Positions 24,407 to 39,400 of a stretch of 64,000 nucleotides of DNA are shown here, piece after piece (position 1 is the first letter of the stretch; every line of letters starts with the position of its first letter). Location: assembly GCF_030867145.1 (NCBI RefSeq), contig NC_134414.1, positions 75,692,504 to 75,756,503 on the forward strand, given 5' to 3'. The translations under genes and the position numbers were made by a program. The notes below the pieces were generated by a model. It saw only the letters and a program-made list of their open reading frames with translations, did not search any database and was not told the DNA's origin. The DNA is from Opisthocomus hoazin. Lineage: Eukaryota; Chordata; Aves; Opisthocomiformes; Opisthocomidae.

Positions 24407-27400
24407 CTGCAAATTAAAGATAAATGTTATTAAACTAAATTGAAAGGATAGGCACTGAATCAGCTTTAAAAATTGCACATGTACCAAAAATGTTCCCCTT
24501 ATAAAGTGACAGCATGTAAACATCCTGTCCATACAAAGAGATTAAGGCAATGGCCTCAAGTTGCGTCAGGGGAGGTTTAGATTAGACATTAAGAAAAATT
24601 TCTTTACTGAAAGAGTGGTCAGACATTGGAACAGGCTTCCCAGGGAGCTGGTTGACTCCCCATCCCTGGAGGTGTTTAAAAAACATGTAGATGTGGCACT
24701 TCGGGATATGGTTTAGTAGGCATGGTGGTATTGGGTGGATAGTTGGACTCGATGATCTTAGAAGTCTTTTCCAACCTACGATTCTATGATTCTATACAGA
24801 TTATGAGTCTGTGAAAACAAGCTTGGGTATGGCCAAAGCTTGTTCTCTGGAGGAGACAAAACCTACACACAATCTCCAGCTACCCCAGACAGCTGTCTGT
24901 CAGTAGTCACAAAGATAGAAGGTGACAGCAAAATTTATTTTAACTCCAACCAGACACTTCATTGTTCTTTCATAACAGATACCACTGGAGTGATTCCACA
25001 CAAAGTCACCAACAGCTACCTCTCTCTAAATATTCACTAACTCTCGGGTTACTCCTTCCTTTGTCACTGAATATCCAAATCTATTGGTAATAATCCAAGG
25101 CTGTGAAGACTAGCATGTGATGACAGAATGAGTTCCAACTGCATTTTAGATCTAAGGCTTTTGTTGTGACAAGCGATGAATGAAAGCGAACAGTGATGCG
25201 CTTCAAATTCCCATGCACCAAACTGAAGCCTCATGCACAACTTCCTGTGCTTGCTTCAGCGCCACGGGACAAGGTCTACAGAGATCAGAGATACAGAAAA
25301 CATGCTGTTGACTCTCTTGAGTGACAAGAGGCCTCGTAGAGGGATCTAGATAGATTGGAACATTGGGCTATGATTAATAGGATGAAATTTAAGAAGTCAA
25401 AATGCTGGATTCTGCATCTAGGATGGAGTAATGCCAGTGACAGGTACAAACTTCGAGAGGAGTGGCTGGAGAGAAGCCCTGCAGAAAGGGATCTGGGGTG
25501 CTGGTCAACAGCAGGCTCCACAGGAGCCAGCAGCAAGCCCCGGCAGCCCCGAGGGCAAACCGCACCCTGGGGTGCATCAAACTCAGCACAACCGGCCGGT
25601 CAGGAGAGGCGACCGTCCCCCCGCATTCAGCACTGAGGTGGCCTCACCTTGAGCACTGTGTGCAGGTCTGGGCACCATGATTTAAGAAGGATGTGAAGGT
25701 CCTTGAATGTGTCCAGCACAGGGCAACCAAGGTGGTGAAAGGGCTGGAAGGCACGGCCTGTGAGGAGCAGCTGAGGACTCCTGGCTTGTCCAGTTTGGAG
25801 AGAAGGAGCATGAGGGACAACCTCATCGCTCTCTACGGCTGCCTGAGGAGGGGGCATGGAGTGCGAGGTGCTGAGCTTTTCTTCCTGGTATCCAGTGATA
25901 GGACACATAGGAATGGTTTGAAGCTGTGCCAGGGCAGGTTTAGCCTGGACATTCGGAAGCATTTCTTTACTGAGAGGGTGGTCAAACCCTGAACCAGGCT
26001 TCCTAGAGAGGTGGTCAATGCCCCAAGCCCGTCAGTGGTTAAGAGGCATTTGGACAATGCCCTTAACAACATGCTTTAGCTTTTGGTCAGCCCTGAATTG
26101 GTCAGGCAGTTGGACTGGAGGATTGTTGTAGGTCTCTTTCAACTGAAAGAGTCTATTCTAGTCTATTCTAGTCTATGCCTTGTAGGGAAAGGCAAAGCAA
26201 ACTGCAGGAGTAACTTAAAGAAGAGAAAACTGAGAGGAGGCTCGCAAGGGTATTACAACACACTCAAAGGCTCTTGTAAATAGAGGGAAATACTCTGTTT
26301 TCCATATTCACAATGGATTAGACCAGAGTAAAGGAAATAAGCTAAAACTATTGGAAGGCAATAAGTTAAAACTACTGAAAATATCAGACTGAACACCTTG
26401 GAAAGTCTCTTTTTAATACTTAAGGAGAGATAATAACTGGGAAAAAATAGACTGGGAAAGTTGTGGCACCTCTCAGGTTAGAAAAATGTGTCAGGAATGG
26501 ATACAAGGAGAGAAGACCCTGCCTTGTGAAGGAGCATGACTGACTTTATTGTTCTGTGGTTTTAACAACAAAATCCTATTCCTCAGCTAGATCTTTGGAC
26601 TAAACGGAATCCTCCAGCATCTTTTTTCCAAGCATCTGCAAATGGCCATCTATCCATAGGCCATTTAAAGAAACAAAATTCTATGTTCTCATTTCTGTTT
26701 TGTTATGGCACCCAATACATTCACAAAATGGTGTCAACCACCACAATGAAGATGCAGCAAACATACAAGTTACCAGAGTATAACTAGTACCAGAGACACC
26801 ACCTGCTCTGTGCAGTAAATGTGAGTTCATTCACAGGTATCTCCCCTCAGCCAAAGCAGAGCAAGAGCACTATTACTGTGAAACATCTGACATCATCTGT
26901 GTTCTCACCTTAACTCTCTCCATGCTAGCTTTTTCATCTGTTCATCTTGGTTCTGTGTAATTAAAGATATGTGTGTGTGTGTAGGTGTACATGAATTCAC
27001 AAATATATCCATAAAATATGCAAAATGTGTGCATGCAAACTTTGCATGCACATAGTCTAGATTAAATAAAAACCATAGCATTTCAATGTGCAACACATTT
27101 GACAGAATTCCTTCTAATTACAGATTTTTACTCTTGTCTGAAAATGATGTGCCTCCTTAATGGTAAGAATATTCAATACACTTACCTCCTCCAGGGGATA
27201 CATCCCTCTCAAATATACATAACTTGTACCCAAACTTTTCTTCTAGTATCATGGGTAATACCTTCAAAGCAAATTCTCTCTCTTCTTCACTAGGAGAAAC
27301 GCAGTCTTTCAGGTAAGACACAAAAGCATCATATTCTTTTCCATCTGGAAAGAAATCACCAATTTTTGTCTTGTTGACAACCATTAGAAATACAATATCT

Positions 27401-30400
27401 GATCCATCATTCTCGTTTCCAAAATTATTGTCTCAGTAGCAAAGCTTCTAAAAACTCCTGCTCTTTCCTTTGATACTCCAAACAGTCTTCAAACAAAATT
27501 AAAAAATACTGAATCAATTTAAATTTGGTACAAATTATTTTTATTGGTTGCATTTGGCAGCTCTTTAAAAATAACATATCCTTTCTACGTTAAGGTCTCT
27601 TGTTTTGTTTTGTTTTAAATCGGATTAATTTAACCAGTTCATGTCATATCTGTGATGATCAGGAAAATAGAGGGACTGATTAAAGACTAGTGAGCAAAAA
27701 ATGTGTCTGTAACCTGATAAGAATGCCATTTAAGTGATATTGCAGATTTTCACATTTATTTTACTCTTTGTCTAATACTATCAAGTAGTTTTGTAGAATG
27801 GGTACAGGCAAAACAGAACAAACCACTTTATTACTTTAATTACAAGAGTACACCATGTCTGGTCATGTTTTGGGCAGTAATTTACAAACACAAAATCCAA
27901 GTAAGACCAATTCAGAGGCCAGGTCTACCACACTGAGCGATACCTAATTGAACCTTGCCACAGAACAACTACCTGGATTGATACAGTGGCGCACATAACT
28001 TTGCATCTTAAACCGTACTTCTTTGCTTCCCTTTCCGGATAATTTACTACATGTAGTTCCTAAGAGAGAGAGCACAAACTAAAGCCCATGAAACCCTACA
28101 CATGCAAGAGCTCTAGGTGTAGGAAATCCATTGTCCAGTATCAGATAATCAGTACCTCCAGGGTGGCCAAGTCCAGGTTCTCGGAGATCCTCCCTGTAAG
28201 CCAGTGTATGCAGTGATAGCTAACACCACCAGATAGATATATAACACTGGCAGGCATAAACAACATCCACCCATTATTGTGAAATCTCCAACCACTGCAG
28301 TTTATGCAAACTATATTTTAGCTGTTTTAGAGACTAAGGAGCACTAAGAAAATCAGGGACATATACACAGGAATGGTTTTTTTACCACAAATTTCAGAAA
28401 CACAGTCACAAAGTGAAAATACTTAGAATTGGGTAACTGTCAGGCTCAGTCCTTCAGTTGAGGTCACAGCAATACTGCCTAGTAAGATACTGGTAAAGTG
28501 CTCTCCTTACGCGCTTTTTAGTGACAAAACTATAAGCACTGCAATGGCCTCTACAGTCAAGGAGGCATTTTAACCTCAAGCAGAAGGGCATCAGCGAGGT
28601 GACAACAAACTTCTGTCAATCTGCCTGACTGACAACTCCAGAGTGCTCATCCTCTTTACAGAGAGATACTTGTAAACTTCTCCACCTTCGCCAACAATTC
28701 TCCAACTTTTGTGATGAAGGTCACAGAATCACAGAATGGTAGGGGTTGGAAGGGACCTCTGTGGGTCATCTAGTCCAACCCTCCTGCTGAAGCAGGGTCA
28801 CCTACAGCAGGCTGCACAGGACCTTGTCCAGGCGGGTCTTGAATATCTCCAGAGAAGGAGACTCCACAACCTCCCTGGGCAGCCTGTTCCAGTGCTCCGT
28901 CACCCTCAAAGGGAAAAGTTCACGGCAGAACAGAGTGCACTGGAACAGCATCTAACTATGTCCCTTCCACTACCTGCTCCAGAGGCAGTTTCTTCACTGT
29001 GTTTATCAGCTTTTATTGCCCCAGGTGTATAAGAAACTCACTTTAGCACCTGACCATCAAGTTATTTTTTACATATTCTTTGCTGTTTCTACTCACAAAA
29101 CTCCTGGATTTATTTTGTCTCTTCCTCAAAGATCGTTGTTTTATAGAACCTACTAGAAGCTATTTTTTAATTGATACACTTATTTCAGTGTCAGCATTAG
29201 CTAAGTCATACCTTCAGCAGTGTCATCTCTTCTGCATATGTTCCTGTAAAATAGAACTAAGTCGACTCTAAACATCACACAGACAAACACCACAGCTATA
29301 GCAACACATGGAAATAGTACAGCAAGGACCATTCCAGTTGTAAATACGTGCACAGGAAGATCTCGAGTGTTCCCTGTAAAACAGAAACCCAGGAAATTAT
29401 AGCCTTAACAGGGAGTATTATATGACAAGATTACTGTATTCAATACTCATGGCATCTTAAAATCACGCCCAAAAATCACAACGTTGATGTTAATCCTTTC
29501 TTGCTAATGCTTCAAGCACATATGCATACCATTTGTCCTGAGATGGAGAAGAACTACAGAACATGGATTACTCTAAAAACTGGAGAAACAATCTTGCATG
29601 CATTCACACACCCTCCACACACATAAATGAATTGTAGGCAGGATCAAGATTGATACTATAGATCCTCATAGAGGCACAGAATCCCAAACTGGTGGTCACC
29701 TGCTTTTAGGATAAGTTTTCTTCCAGTTCTTTATCTTTTTTTGTTATTCTCTACCTTTCACCCCTCTCAGTCCATCCACAACAGTCCTTAATGTCCCCTT
29801 CAATCTCTTTGACCACGATCCTTTTTTTTTCTTCTGTCGTTTGTCTCTCTCAGGCTTTTTTTTATTATTATTATGTTATCTTTGCCTTTTTAGTTCCAAA
29901 TACAGATTTTTTTAACCCTTAAATCTTTCTGAAGTCTTTATGAAGTCACTGTCAAGTCATGTTCATTGTAATCTGTTTTCCGTTTGCTTTATTATATACC
30001 TCATCTTTTGACTAGTCTATTTTCACATATTTCCTCCCAGTAAAGCTTGGAAAAGTCTGAGAGAAATCGAAAACAAGAAGGGAATGCCCATTTGCCACTG
30101 ATCTCCAGGCTGTCTGGACTATAAATATGAAGTATTAGTGCACAGTAGAGGCCAGCTTTTCATAGCTAGAAGGATAGAGTCCCTGACAAGAGAGAAACCG
30201 TCGACAAGAACGTTTCAGGAATTATCAGGAGTATAAAAGATTGATCTTCCCAGGAAAATAAAACAAAAAAAAACCCAACCAAAACCTCAGATTTTAATTT
30301 TAGAAAGAGTTGCTTAATAAACAAAGTGATCCAAACCGCAGATTCTGGGCTGCACCAAGCTTTGGGTAGTTAACTCCTGTGATCCCACCAACCTGATGAG

Positions 30401-33400
30401 CAGGAGAGCACAGGGAATGCTCTGTCATGGGATCTAACAAAGTCCCGTGCAGGGATCTGTCAGCCGGAGCATAGCTCAGCCTCCCCAGCTGTGTCCACTG
30501 CAGCAGCAGTTGAACTACGAAGCCCTCACACAGCTGCTCCAGCAGACATAGCAGCAACCCCTGCCGCCCTGTCTCAGAGCAGGAGGAATCGCCCAGGGGG
30601 GTTGTTAGGTCCAATGCTAGATGGACCAGGGCCTTCATCAGCACACAGACATATCTGGACAGATGTTCTGAAATCAGTACCCTGCCCTCAGGATTGAGAA
30701 GGCTGGCACGATTAACAACTATGTATGAGGAGTATGATTCACAGATTATACTGTACCTTTCTTCAGTTTCACTATTTTTATTTGTGTTCTTTCATTAGTT
30801 TGCAACATGCAGGTGAAATTATGACGCATGTCCTCATCTGTTACTTTTTTAATCTGTAGCAGCCTTGTGACATAGATCTTGTTTCCCAACCTGCAACAAG
30901 GAACGGTGTTAGCAACACTACCGGTACAGAAACCTACAACCAGCTGGGAGGCAGATTTTGAGTAAAAAGAGTTCTAGAAGAACCTCAGACATTTTACTGT
31001 ATTTGCAGTCCACAAAGTGCAGGACATTATCACATGCAAACAAAAGTGCAGTATTTTCAGGAAACCTACTGTAATTTTTTGAACTCTTCTTCACATATTG
31101 AATGTTCATTCTCGGGGATACCTGAGCATTTTTCTGGAAACTTTTGATTAATTAACCAGTAGAGGCTGGCATCTTCTTGCGTATAATAACCCAAGAAACC
31201 TGTGCAATTGAGTATCTCTTCTTTACCTAAACAAAGCATAACAGAAGATCTAGTCAGAAGTAGCGTTCACGTTCACAGTACAGTAAAACGTCAGCTTCCC
31301 AGGCAAAGGTATCCCATGAGCTGTGCTCCTTTCTGGACTTTGTAGCCCCTGCACAACATTTCATACATGTTCCACCTGCACTGGTGGTGGCTTCAGCAGC
31401 CATGCACAGGGCTCTCCTGCACCCTGTTGCAGAGTGACAGTCATCCACTGCTTTCTCTCAGATGAACTCTGGCACAGCCAGAAGAGTTTAAACAAGCCAG
31501 AACGTTTCAGGCTTTAGAGAACTAAAGGGAGTTGGATTCAACGATTCTTACGGATCCCTTCCAACTCGAGGTGATGTATGATTCTATGAATGGAACTGTG
31601 TGCTGCAGCCAGAGAACAGAGAGGACAACCTATCACCTGTTCCCCAGGGCCAGGTAAAAGTACGCAACTGGTAAGTGGAATTACAACCAATTGCATATCA
31701 TAGCTGAAGTATATACTATTACTCATAGGAAAAACAAAACCTGCTTGAGCCCCTGCTGAAGTCTCACAGAAGAAATTCTCATCCCAGCTCCACGCCTGGC
31801 AATCAGAATAATCCTGAATGTGTGAATAAGTCACTTGGCCAGTCAGCTACTTCGCACCATCGCAGAGCACTAACTGGAATTAACAGGAGCCACCCCTTAG
31901 AGTCTGATTAATTACAAGAAAAAGGAGAAGCAAAAAGACAACTGTACTCTTTGGAAAATAAAGGCAGAAGGCTGCAGCTCTGAAGTGTGAGATTTGATGA
32001 TTTGCAAAGCATTTTATTTTAAACACTGTCATGGGAAGCTCGACCTGAGGTTAGCTGCAACTTTACAACACCCTTTCTGGGCTACGCCAGCATCGTTTCC
32101 AGGGAACACACCCAGAAGGCCCTTTATTAAGCCACAAAAGCCACATGTTAGTTCTTGTTCAGACCATCACACACAAATGCTTTCCAGTAAGCAAGGCCTG
32201 CCCAGGAATTCTCTAAGGGCACACATTAGAAGCTGCCTTCTCAAGATTTATCAGAGCAGCTTCTTCCAGTGGAACTGCTTAAAAATCTTTTAAGCAAGAT
32301 CCAGTTGAAAATCTGCCCATCTTCAATTCGGACCTTAGAAATCCAAATCACAGTTGCACGGATTAAAACATAGACCTAAAGTTCTAGTATCATCTACCTT
32401 TGCAGCTCTAGCCTTTTCACTCCATACAATAGGTATTTTGGGGGAAATATTACAGAACACCATCTAAGCAATGACAGGTTTGAAATGCCATCCAAAATTC
32501 TCTCTCCACCATGCCATCTGTCTCATCGCTCACCAGGTAGTGCAATGGCCTTATCAAATCATCTTATCAAGGCAGATAAGAGATGGAAGACAGATGATTC
32601 GTAATCATTTAATGCTGAACCCTGCTACCTTCTAAGGGTTGGGACAAGCACAGTAAAGGGGAGGAATTGTGCAGGAAAGGTGTACTGGGAGGTGGGGAGA
32701 CATGAGGCATCATAGGATTGGGGTACTGCCATTGCAAAAAGGACCTACCAACTGGTATTTGTAGGAAGGAAGGAAAACGAGCATCTTAGGTCCTGGCTGT
32801 GCAAATGAGATAGACATATGAGCAACAGAGGAGGTAAATATGAGTTTTCAGACTTAGAAAGGAAGGATTAGGTAAGCAGATGGGAGGAGCCCTCAGGTGC
32901 AGGAAAGGAAAGACAGGTAAATTTCTGATTTTTAAAATTAATTACAGCCTCAGTCACAAAATCCTCACTCCTGTCCAACACTGCATGAAGCCTGCAGACT
33001 GCACTGTCTAACCTACTCCCAGCTAGGAGCACAGTCAAGGGTTTGGCTTTTGACAATCAATATAACCAGATCTTTGCAGCAGTGACAGATCCACGCGCTC
33101 ACATTGCCAGGACTCTCAGCCCTCACACTTCTCATTTCCCTGCAGAAAAACATCCTCAACTGCATCAGGTATTAAGGGAATTACTCATTATTGCTCTTCA
33201 CTGAACAAACTGGACGTCTTTCACACATCACTCTGTGGGGCTTGCTATCTACAAAAGAAACCCATGGAGAGCTGGTTTATCATCACCACCACTTTCTCTT
33301 GCTGGCCTTAGCAGCAACCTCAGCTTCTACCTCTGTAAAAGGGTACATTTAATGTACTTGTATATCAATCATGGAATATCCTAGGCAGATCATAACCAGA

Positions 33401-36400
33401 TGTGAAGATGGGTGCACAGACAATTCTTAAGTTTGATTACACTTAACCAGACCATCAACCACAAAGAAATAAGAACAAAAGCATACATATACAGTAGCTA
33501 CCACAAACATTCTTGTACTAATTTGATACCTATTTCTGTTTCAATTTCTTCATCACGTCCAACTATCTCCAAAGTTACAGCCTCTGGTGCATCTAAAATA
33601 CAAAGAAGTGCTGCTATTGAAATAATAGATTATTTACATTCTACCACAGTAAAAATCACACATTTATTTTATTTCTAAAATTAATCACATAGATTCCATT
33701 TAATTCAAATAACAATATCTGGACTCTGGTATTACTGAATATTTTAAAACACAGTATATTGTTGAATTATTTTCACATGCGTACATGTACACTGCACAAT
33801 TTACAACACAAATTTACAAGGCTCTTCCCCAAAACTCTTAGTAAGTTTGTATGACTTACAGCAGCTGATTTTGAAAAAAATAAAACTGCAGGCAAAACAT
33901 ACTAAATAAATTTTCCAAAATTGACCATATGTCATATAAACTTTTTCTGCTGATTTTTAGTTTTGAAATTATTGCAAAATAGTTCAGATTACTGGAAACA
34001 TTCAAGGTCAAGTTGGACGGGACTCTGAGCAACCTGGTCTAGTGGTAGATGTCCCTGCTCATTGCGGGGCGGTTAGACTAGATGACCTTTAAAGGTCCCT
34101 TCCAACCCAAACCATTCTGTGATTCTATGATTTGATCACCCTTGTATATGTTTATCAAATGAGAGCTGTAATTAAAAATCTCCATAGTAAGGAGAACAAA
34201 AAAGCACGCTTCAAATTTTCAGCAAGCTTTCTTACCTTCTTCTACTACCAGTTTAATTGTATTTGTGCTGTGGTATATCTTTCCTTCATGACTGATTAGA
34301 ATTTTACAGGTATATATCCCAGAGTGCTCTACTGTTAAGGTTTTAAAATCCAGCTCCCGCTCTGTTTCATTTTCATAGTTCTTACAGTCCTGCATCAATA
34401 AAGACAGAAAATACTACTCTGTAGCAAACACACATTCAAAACCTTAAAGAAATTAAAAATTATTTTTGACACGAAGTGTCAGCGTCACTCTTTCACTATC
34501 TCAATGACACTTATCTGACCCAAAAGAGGTGGGTGCCCAATTTTCAGTCATGGTCACTTAAATGCAACATTTGAACGTTTAACCCACTAGAAGTTGAGAG
34601 CACTGCAATTCCAGGTAAGTGTCTGAGTATAAAAATATTGTATCGGGAATTTAAATGCACCCATCTATTTTTTTTCAGAATAATGGCTTGGGTCTGTAGG
34701 TGTCATCTGCTTGTGACCAAAAGTTGTCTAGACGTATGAGGAGCTTTCAGGTTAAAGCAAAATGCCTCAATAATAGGGCAGGTGCGAATCTCAGAGGGTG
34801 ACAAGAGTTGAACTCCTATTTGTTTACCCTCCCAGTTCCCCAAAACAAACTCTGGTTTGTGATTTATTTTTTTTTTAATTCATAGCACACGCTATGAAAT
34901 GTCCTGAGAAAATGCAGCAATATTTGGTTCTGGTCTGAATTACCTTAGATCAAGAAGGGAAATGATCACTGCTGGAAATTGTCCAGGGAATGGACATTTT
35001 CTGGATGCATATACTTACTACCAGGATCTTATACAAAAGGCTTGTGTGACCCATCCCTCTTTTATCTATCTCAGCTTAGGGTGTGATAGGAAGGCTTTGA
35101 AAATTTTCACCCAATCAAGCGCCAAAGGATATTTAGGCGCAAGGATGGCTCCTTCATCTGTCTCACACAGTATTAGGCATTGAAATACCAGTATACTTAG
35201 CTTAGCCATGAGAGGTCAGTGTAGGTTATGGTCCTTTCCTGAGGAAAACATATCCACCTATGGCCCTATCCATCAATGGTATATTAATAATTTCTGATTA
35301 CAGGTACATTTTTCTAACAAAACTGAGAGCAGAGAAAAACTTTCTTTTGTATATCTGTTGAAAGATATTTTCATTTATAACCTGAGAAATTAAAGCTTTA
35401 CAAGTTTTGTAGATGCTTCTAAAAATATATAATTAATTATTCCTGCAATCAGATCTTTTGTTTCTATACTCAACAATTTGAGTGACAGTTTCAGTGATTA
35501 CCTTGTACCATGATATGCTGTCATTTTCATTGACAGACAAATCACTGCATTTCAGTGAATGACCAGTTCCAGTATTTTTAACTTCTGTAGTTAAATGATT
35601 TTTGTTGAAGCAGCTGCTTTTATTTCTTTCAAGTACATTCAAGGTCCACTTTTGAATTGTGAAATTTTGTTTTCCATTGCTATGAAAAAAAATTAGCAAA
35701 ATCAGTTTTAGCAGCTTTTTAAAGGAATGTAGCTTAGTGAGTTACACAACAAAATACAAATAAATTCACTAATACAGCTGTTAGGTAAAAAGTACATCTA
35801 CAGTGACCTAATTATTTACATTTTATTACTCTTCTACCCCCACGTATGTGTTATTTCCCATAACGAAAGAGGTTATCTAAACTAAATCATCTATCACTAA
35901 GCATTTGACAATACAATTATGTCTATGATATGCGACAATACATGCTACATTGACCAGAACAAGCACGCAACAATCTGTGGCATCGTGTATAGTTACAAGT
36001 GAGCATGAAAGAGTTTTAGGACCTTGAATCAGACAGTTACTTTGCAGGTTTAATCTCTATGCATTGCTAAGGTTTAAAGCAGTAACTGAAAAACATATTT
36101 GTAAAATATGACAAAAATAAGATGAATAACTGCTGTTGTTCACAAAGCAACATTATCCATTGTTTCATGCTTGGCAGATAGTCACCGATATTTTGGAAAT
36201 ACTTCTAAATTACACAAGTCTCATGAATTACAGAATCACATATGGATTCAAGCATTTCTGCAAAACAGGGCATTTTGGAAAGGATTAATCTCTTTGTATT
36301 CCAGTTTGCACTGAGCAGAGACCTAGAGCAGCTGGCTGCCTGGAAGAACCCACGCTTCTAAAGCAGAGCCGTCATCTCCCATGCAGTATCTATGAAAGAT

Positions 36401-39400
36401 CAGGTGAATATGCTCCACAAATGCCTCTTTTGAATATCTAGGAGCTGACCACTGTCATTCAGATATCTGCTATGTTCCATCCACATATTCCTCTAAAGAA
36501 TCAGATTATAGCTGTGAGTTATTTCATTGCTGGATATGTCCAAATACATGACTACCATGGGAAAAGAAGCTGCAGGACTTTTGGCTTAAGTTCGGCAAAG
36601 TTAGGGTTTAAGAGAAACTTGTATGCTGCTGTAAGTTAATGCATGAGATTTTGCCATTAGTGCGTAAAGCTCTCATTTCTTACTGATTAAGTACGGCCTG
36701 ACAAAGCAAAAGCAGCAAGCACAGAGCACTTCCCTCCAGTGTCAGTCTTATCTTTAAAAACATGTTTGAATCTTTCGGTCTCCAAGAAAAGAAAAAGGAA
36801 TTGTTCCCAGGAGAACTGAAACTAGCCAAGAATCATTTCGATGAGAAGGGCTACGGGGACAAAACAGTAGAAATGGAGAAGCAAGCCTGTCAAGTGCACC
36901 AGCTTAAACATCATTCTTGACTAACATGCCTTTTACCGTCACAAGATTCAAAAAACTATTAGAACATCATTTATACAATAAATTTAGACCCAGTTTTGGT
37001 TTGTTTTTTATTCCCTTTTTAAGCTCCCCAAACGGATGTACTTATGTATTTTTTTCACCCTCTTTGCATTGTAGCCCTTTTTCAGCCTACACAGGTTCTC
37101 CTTGTTCTCCTTACTCACTTAGGATGCTCCTTACTCATAATTGCAATGGACTATCTAAATCAAAACATAGTGGTTTGGTTTCTCAATCAGTTAACGATGG
37201 TGTCATAAACAGGAAAAACCTGATCAAAACTTTCCCAGCAGAGATGTGCTCGCATGGGTATGCACGGTGGGTGGAGCCCTTCTCGCCTATTCTCCAACAT
37301 CACATTTACACAGTTAAATCAGAGCTACTAATCACAGCCAGCAGTGGGACCACAGTCAATAGTCACCCTTCTAAAGTGCAGTTTACGTGACCTATTTTAC
37401 ATGTTTGGTTTAGGAGAAGATAATCTGTGCCCCAGAAAGGCCCCTCTCTCTCCTTGACAGTAAAGGTATCTAAGCTAAGTTTAGGTGTAGACATCAGCAT
37501 TAGATCCAGTTAATTCCATCAAGTCTGTGAGCTTCTTTAGGCATTCCACTAGTATCTGAATACCACTGCAAAGGTAATTATGGATTTAGCCATAAAATAC
37601 ATATGATTTTACTATCTAGATTCAGGAAGAAAAGGATCAATAAAGCCATGTGTTCTCCTCAGCACTGTCATTGCACAGAGACTTTCTTCTGTGACAATGT
37701 TTGGTGAAATCACTTCAGCAAATATCAGGATTTCACCCTAAGTGCATCAAGATATTCTACCTGATGAGCCAAAATCTGGTAAGGAGCAGCTCCCTGGAAC
37801 GTGACAAAACCACACCTATGCAAACTAAGATGAATACGGCTTACATAATTTCTAGTTGTCTGCCACATATATGGTTTTCAGCAAAAAAAAATGCACTAAG
37901 TTGTATTGTTTAAACTACTAGTGTCTGAGCTGTTCCATTTCTATCCTGGTTTTCACTTGCTGAGATTCTCTAGCGATACTTTGTGCGGAATAAAACTATT
38001 TCTGGCTTAAAAGCCTTTCAATTCCCCCCACCAAACCCACCAAGAAGGAACAACAAAACCTAGCTTGACTCAGAAGAGGATGAAGGGAAGTGAAAGCCCT
38101 TAGAGAATATAAACCAGGTTTACTGGATACATAGGCAACTCTAAGTCATCCCTTAGCTATTTCACTGCAAGAAGCCAGTGTTATATCAATATTTCAATCT
38201 ACTGCAAGAAAGTGACATCTTGTCCTCCAGAGTACAGTATTAACTCTAAATGTATGTGTTCCCACTGCTTTCAGCTACTCTAAACACACTGAAAAAGTGA
38301 GCAGCATTACGATCTTAAAATGTATTGTGTTTACCACAGATCTCTGTACTTTAATTTTTTTTCAGGAACCTGTAAGTTCCCTCAGATTCGAGGTCACCAA
38401 CAGAGCAACCAGATGACCTGCTTTTTTGTATTCTGGTTTTTAATTTGATAACCACAGGATATAGGCTATGAAAAAACACACAAATTAGAAATCCTGCCAA
38501 AGATGTGTGACACAGTTTTTCTGCTTATCACTCTCACTACAAGTGCATGTGAAATCCTTTATTTTCAAGAAATGTGGCTGAAGATGGACACACTCAGGTT
38601 TACAGGTGGTGTCTACTAATTCCTGAATTTATATACTAAGTCTACTATACTAACAAACACACGTGAACACCTCAACACACACATATGCACACTTTAGCTA
38701 TCTATGCTATGTCTCAGCAGGACACCTCTGCTTTAACTGGAAAACTTTTGATTCTTCTTTAAGTAAAAAATAAGTGGATAATACATCATAAACACATCTT
38801 TACACCATTTTCACCTCTCACTTCTTGCATATTGTCAGTTGTGACATATCAGGAAAACAATCCCTACATTTGTTTGCAAAATCTGTCACGTGTTGTCTTA
38901 CTTTTCTCGAAAATCTGCAGTATATTTCATTATCACTTTGTTCACTAAAACTGCCTCTACAGTTACAAGCACTCTAAAAATAATTTCCCCTATAGCTTAC
39001 AAATACTTATCTCTAAATAGTGGAAAATAAAAAAGATAAATAAAAATATACTTAGAATGTCTGCTTTCAAAACCCAAACTTTAACCTGTTATAAATGCTC
39101 TGAAACGAAACTAATTCTATTCTAATTGCAATTCTTATTAAATCTTCAACCAATACAGTACTCCACAAAAGCCCACAATTTTTCCCTATCAAAAGAGACT
39201 ACTAACAGTCCTCTGTCTCTGCAGAAAACTGTTTCTGCAAATAATCTTCTGTATTCACTGAAATGTAACTTCTTTAATATGCTTGACAATAGTGAGAACT
39301 CTCATATAAACTAAGCCCAAGAACCCATTAAAATCCCATAGAAAAAAATCCCTTATGCCTATTGTTCCAGTGGTGAGACCTTTGAAGAGCTCCCACATGA

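Noticed and set aside
30300..30644. 114-codon minus-strand frame in an IL18R1 intron
   Set aside because: No domain recognised, lies between well-supported exons, and has no fitting splice sites.
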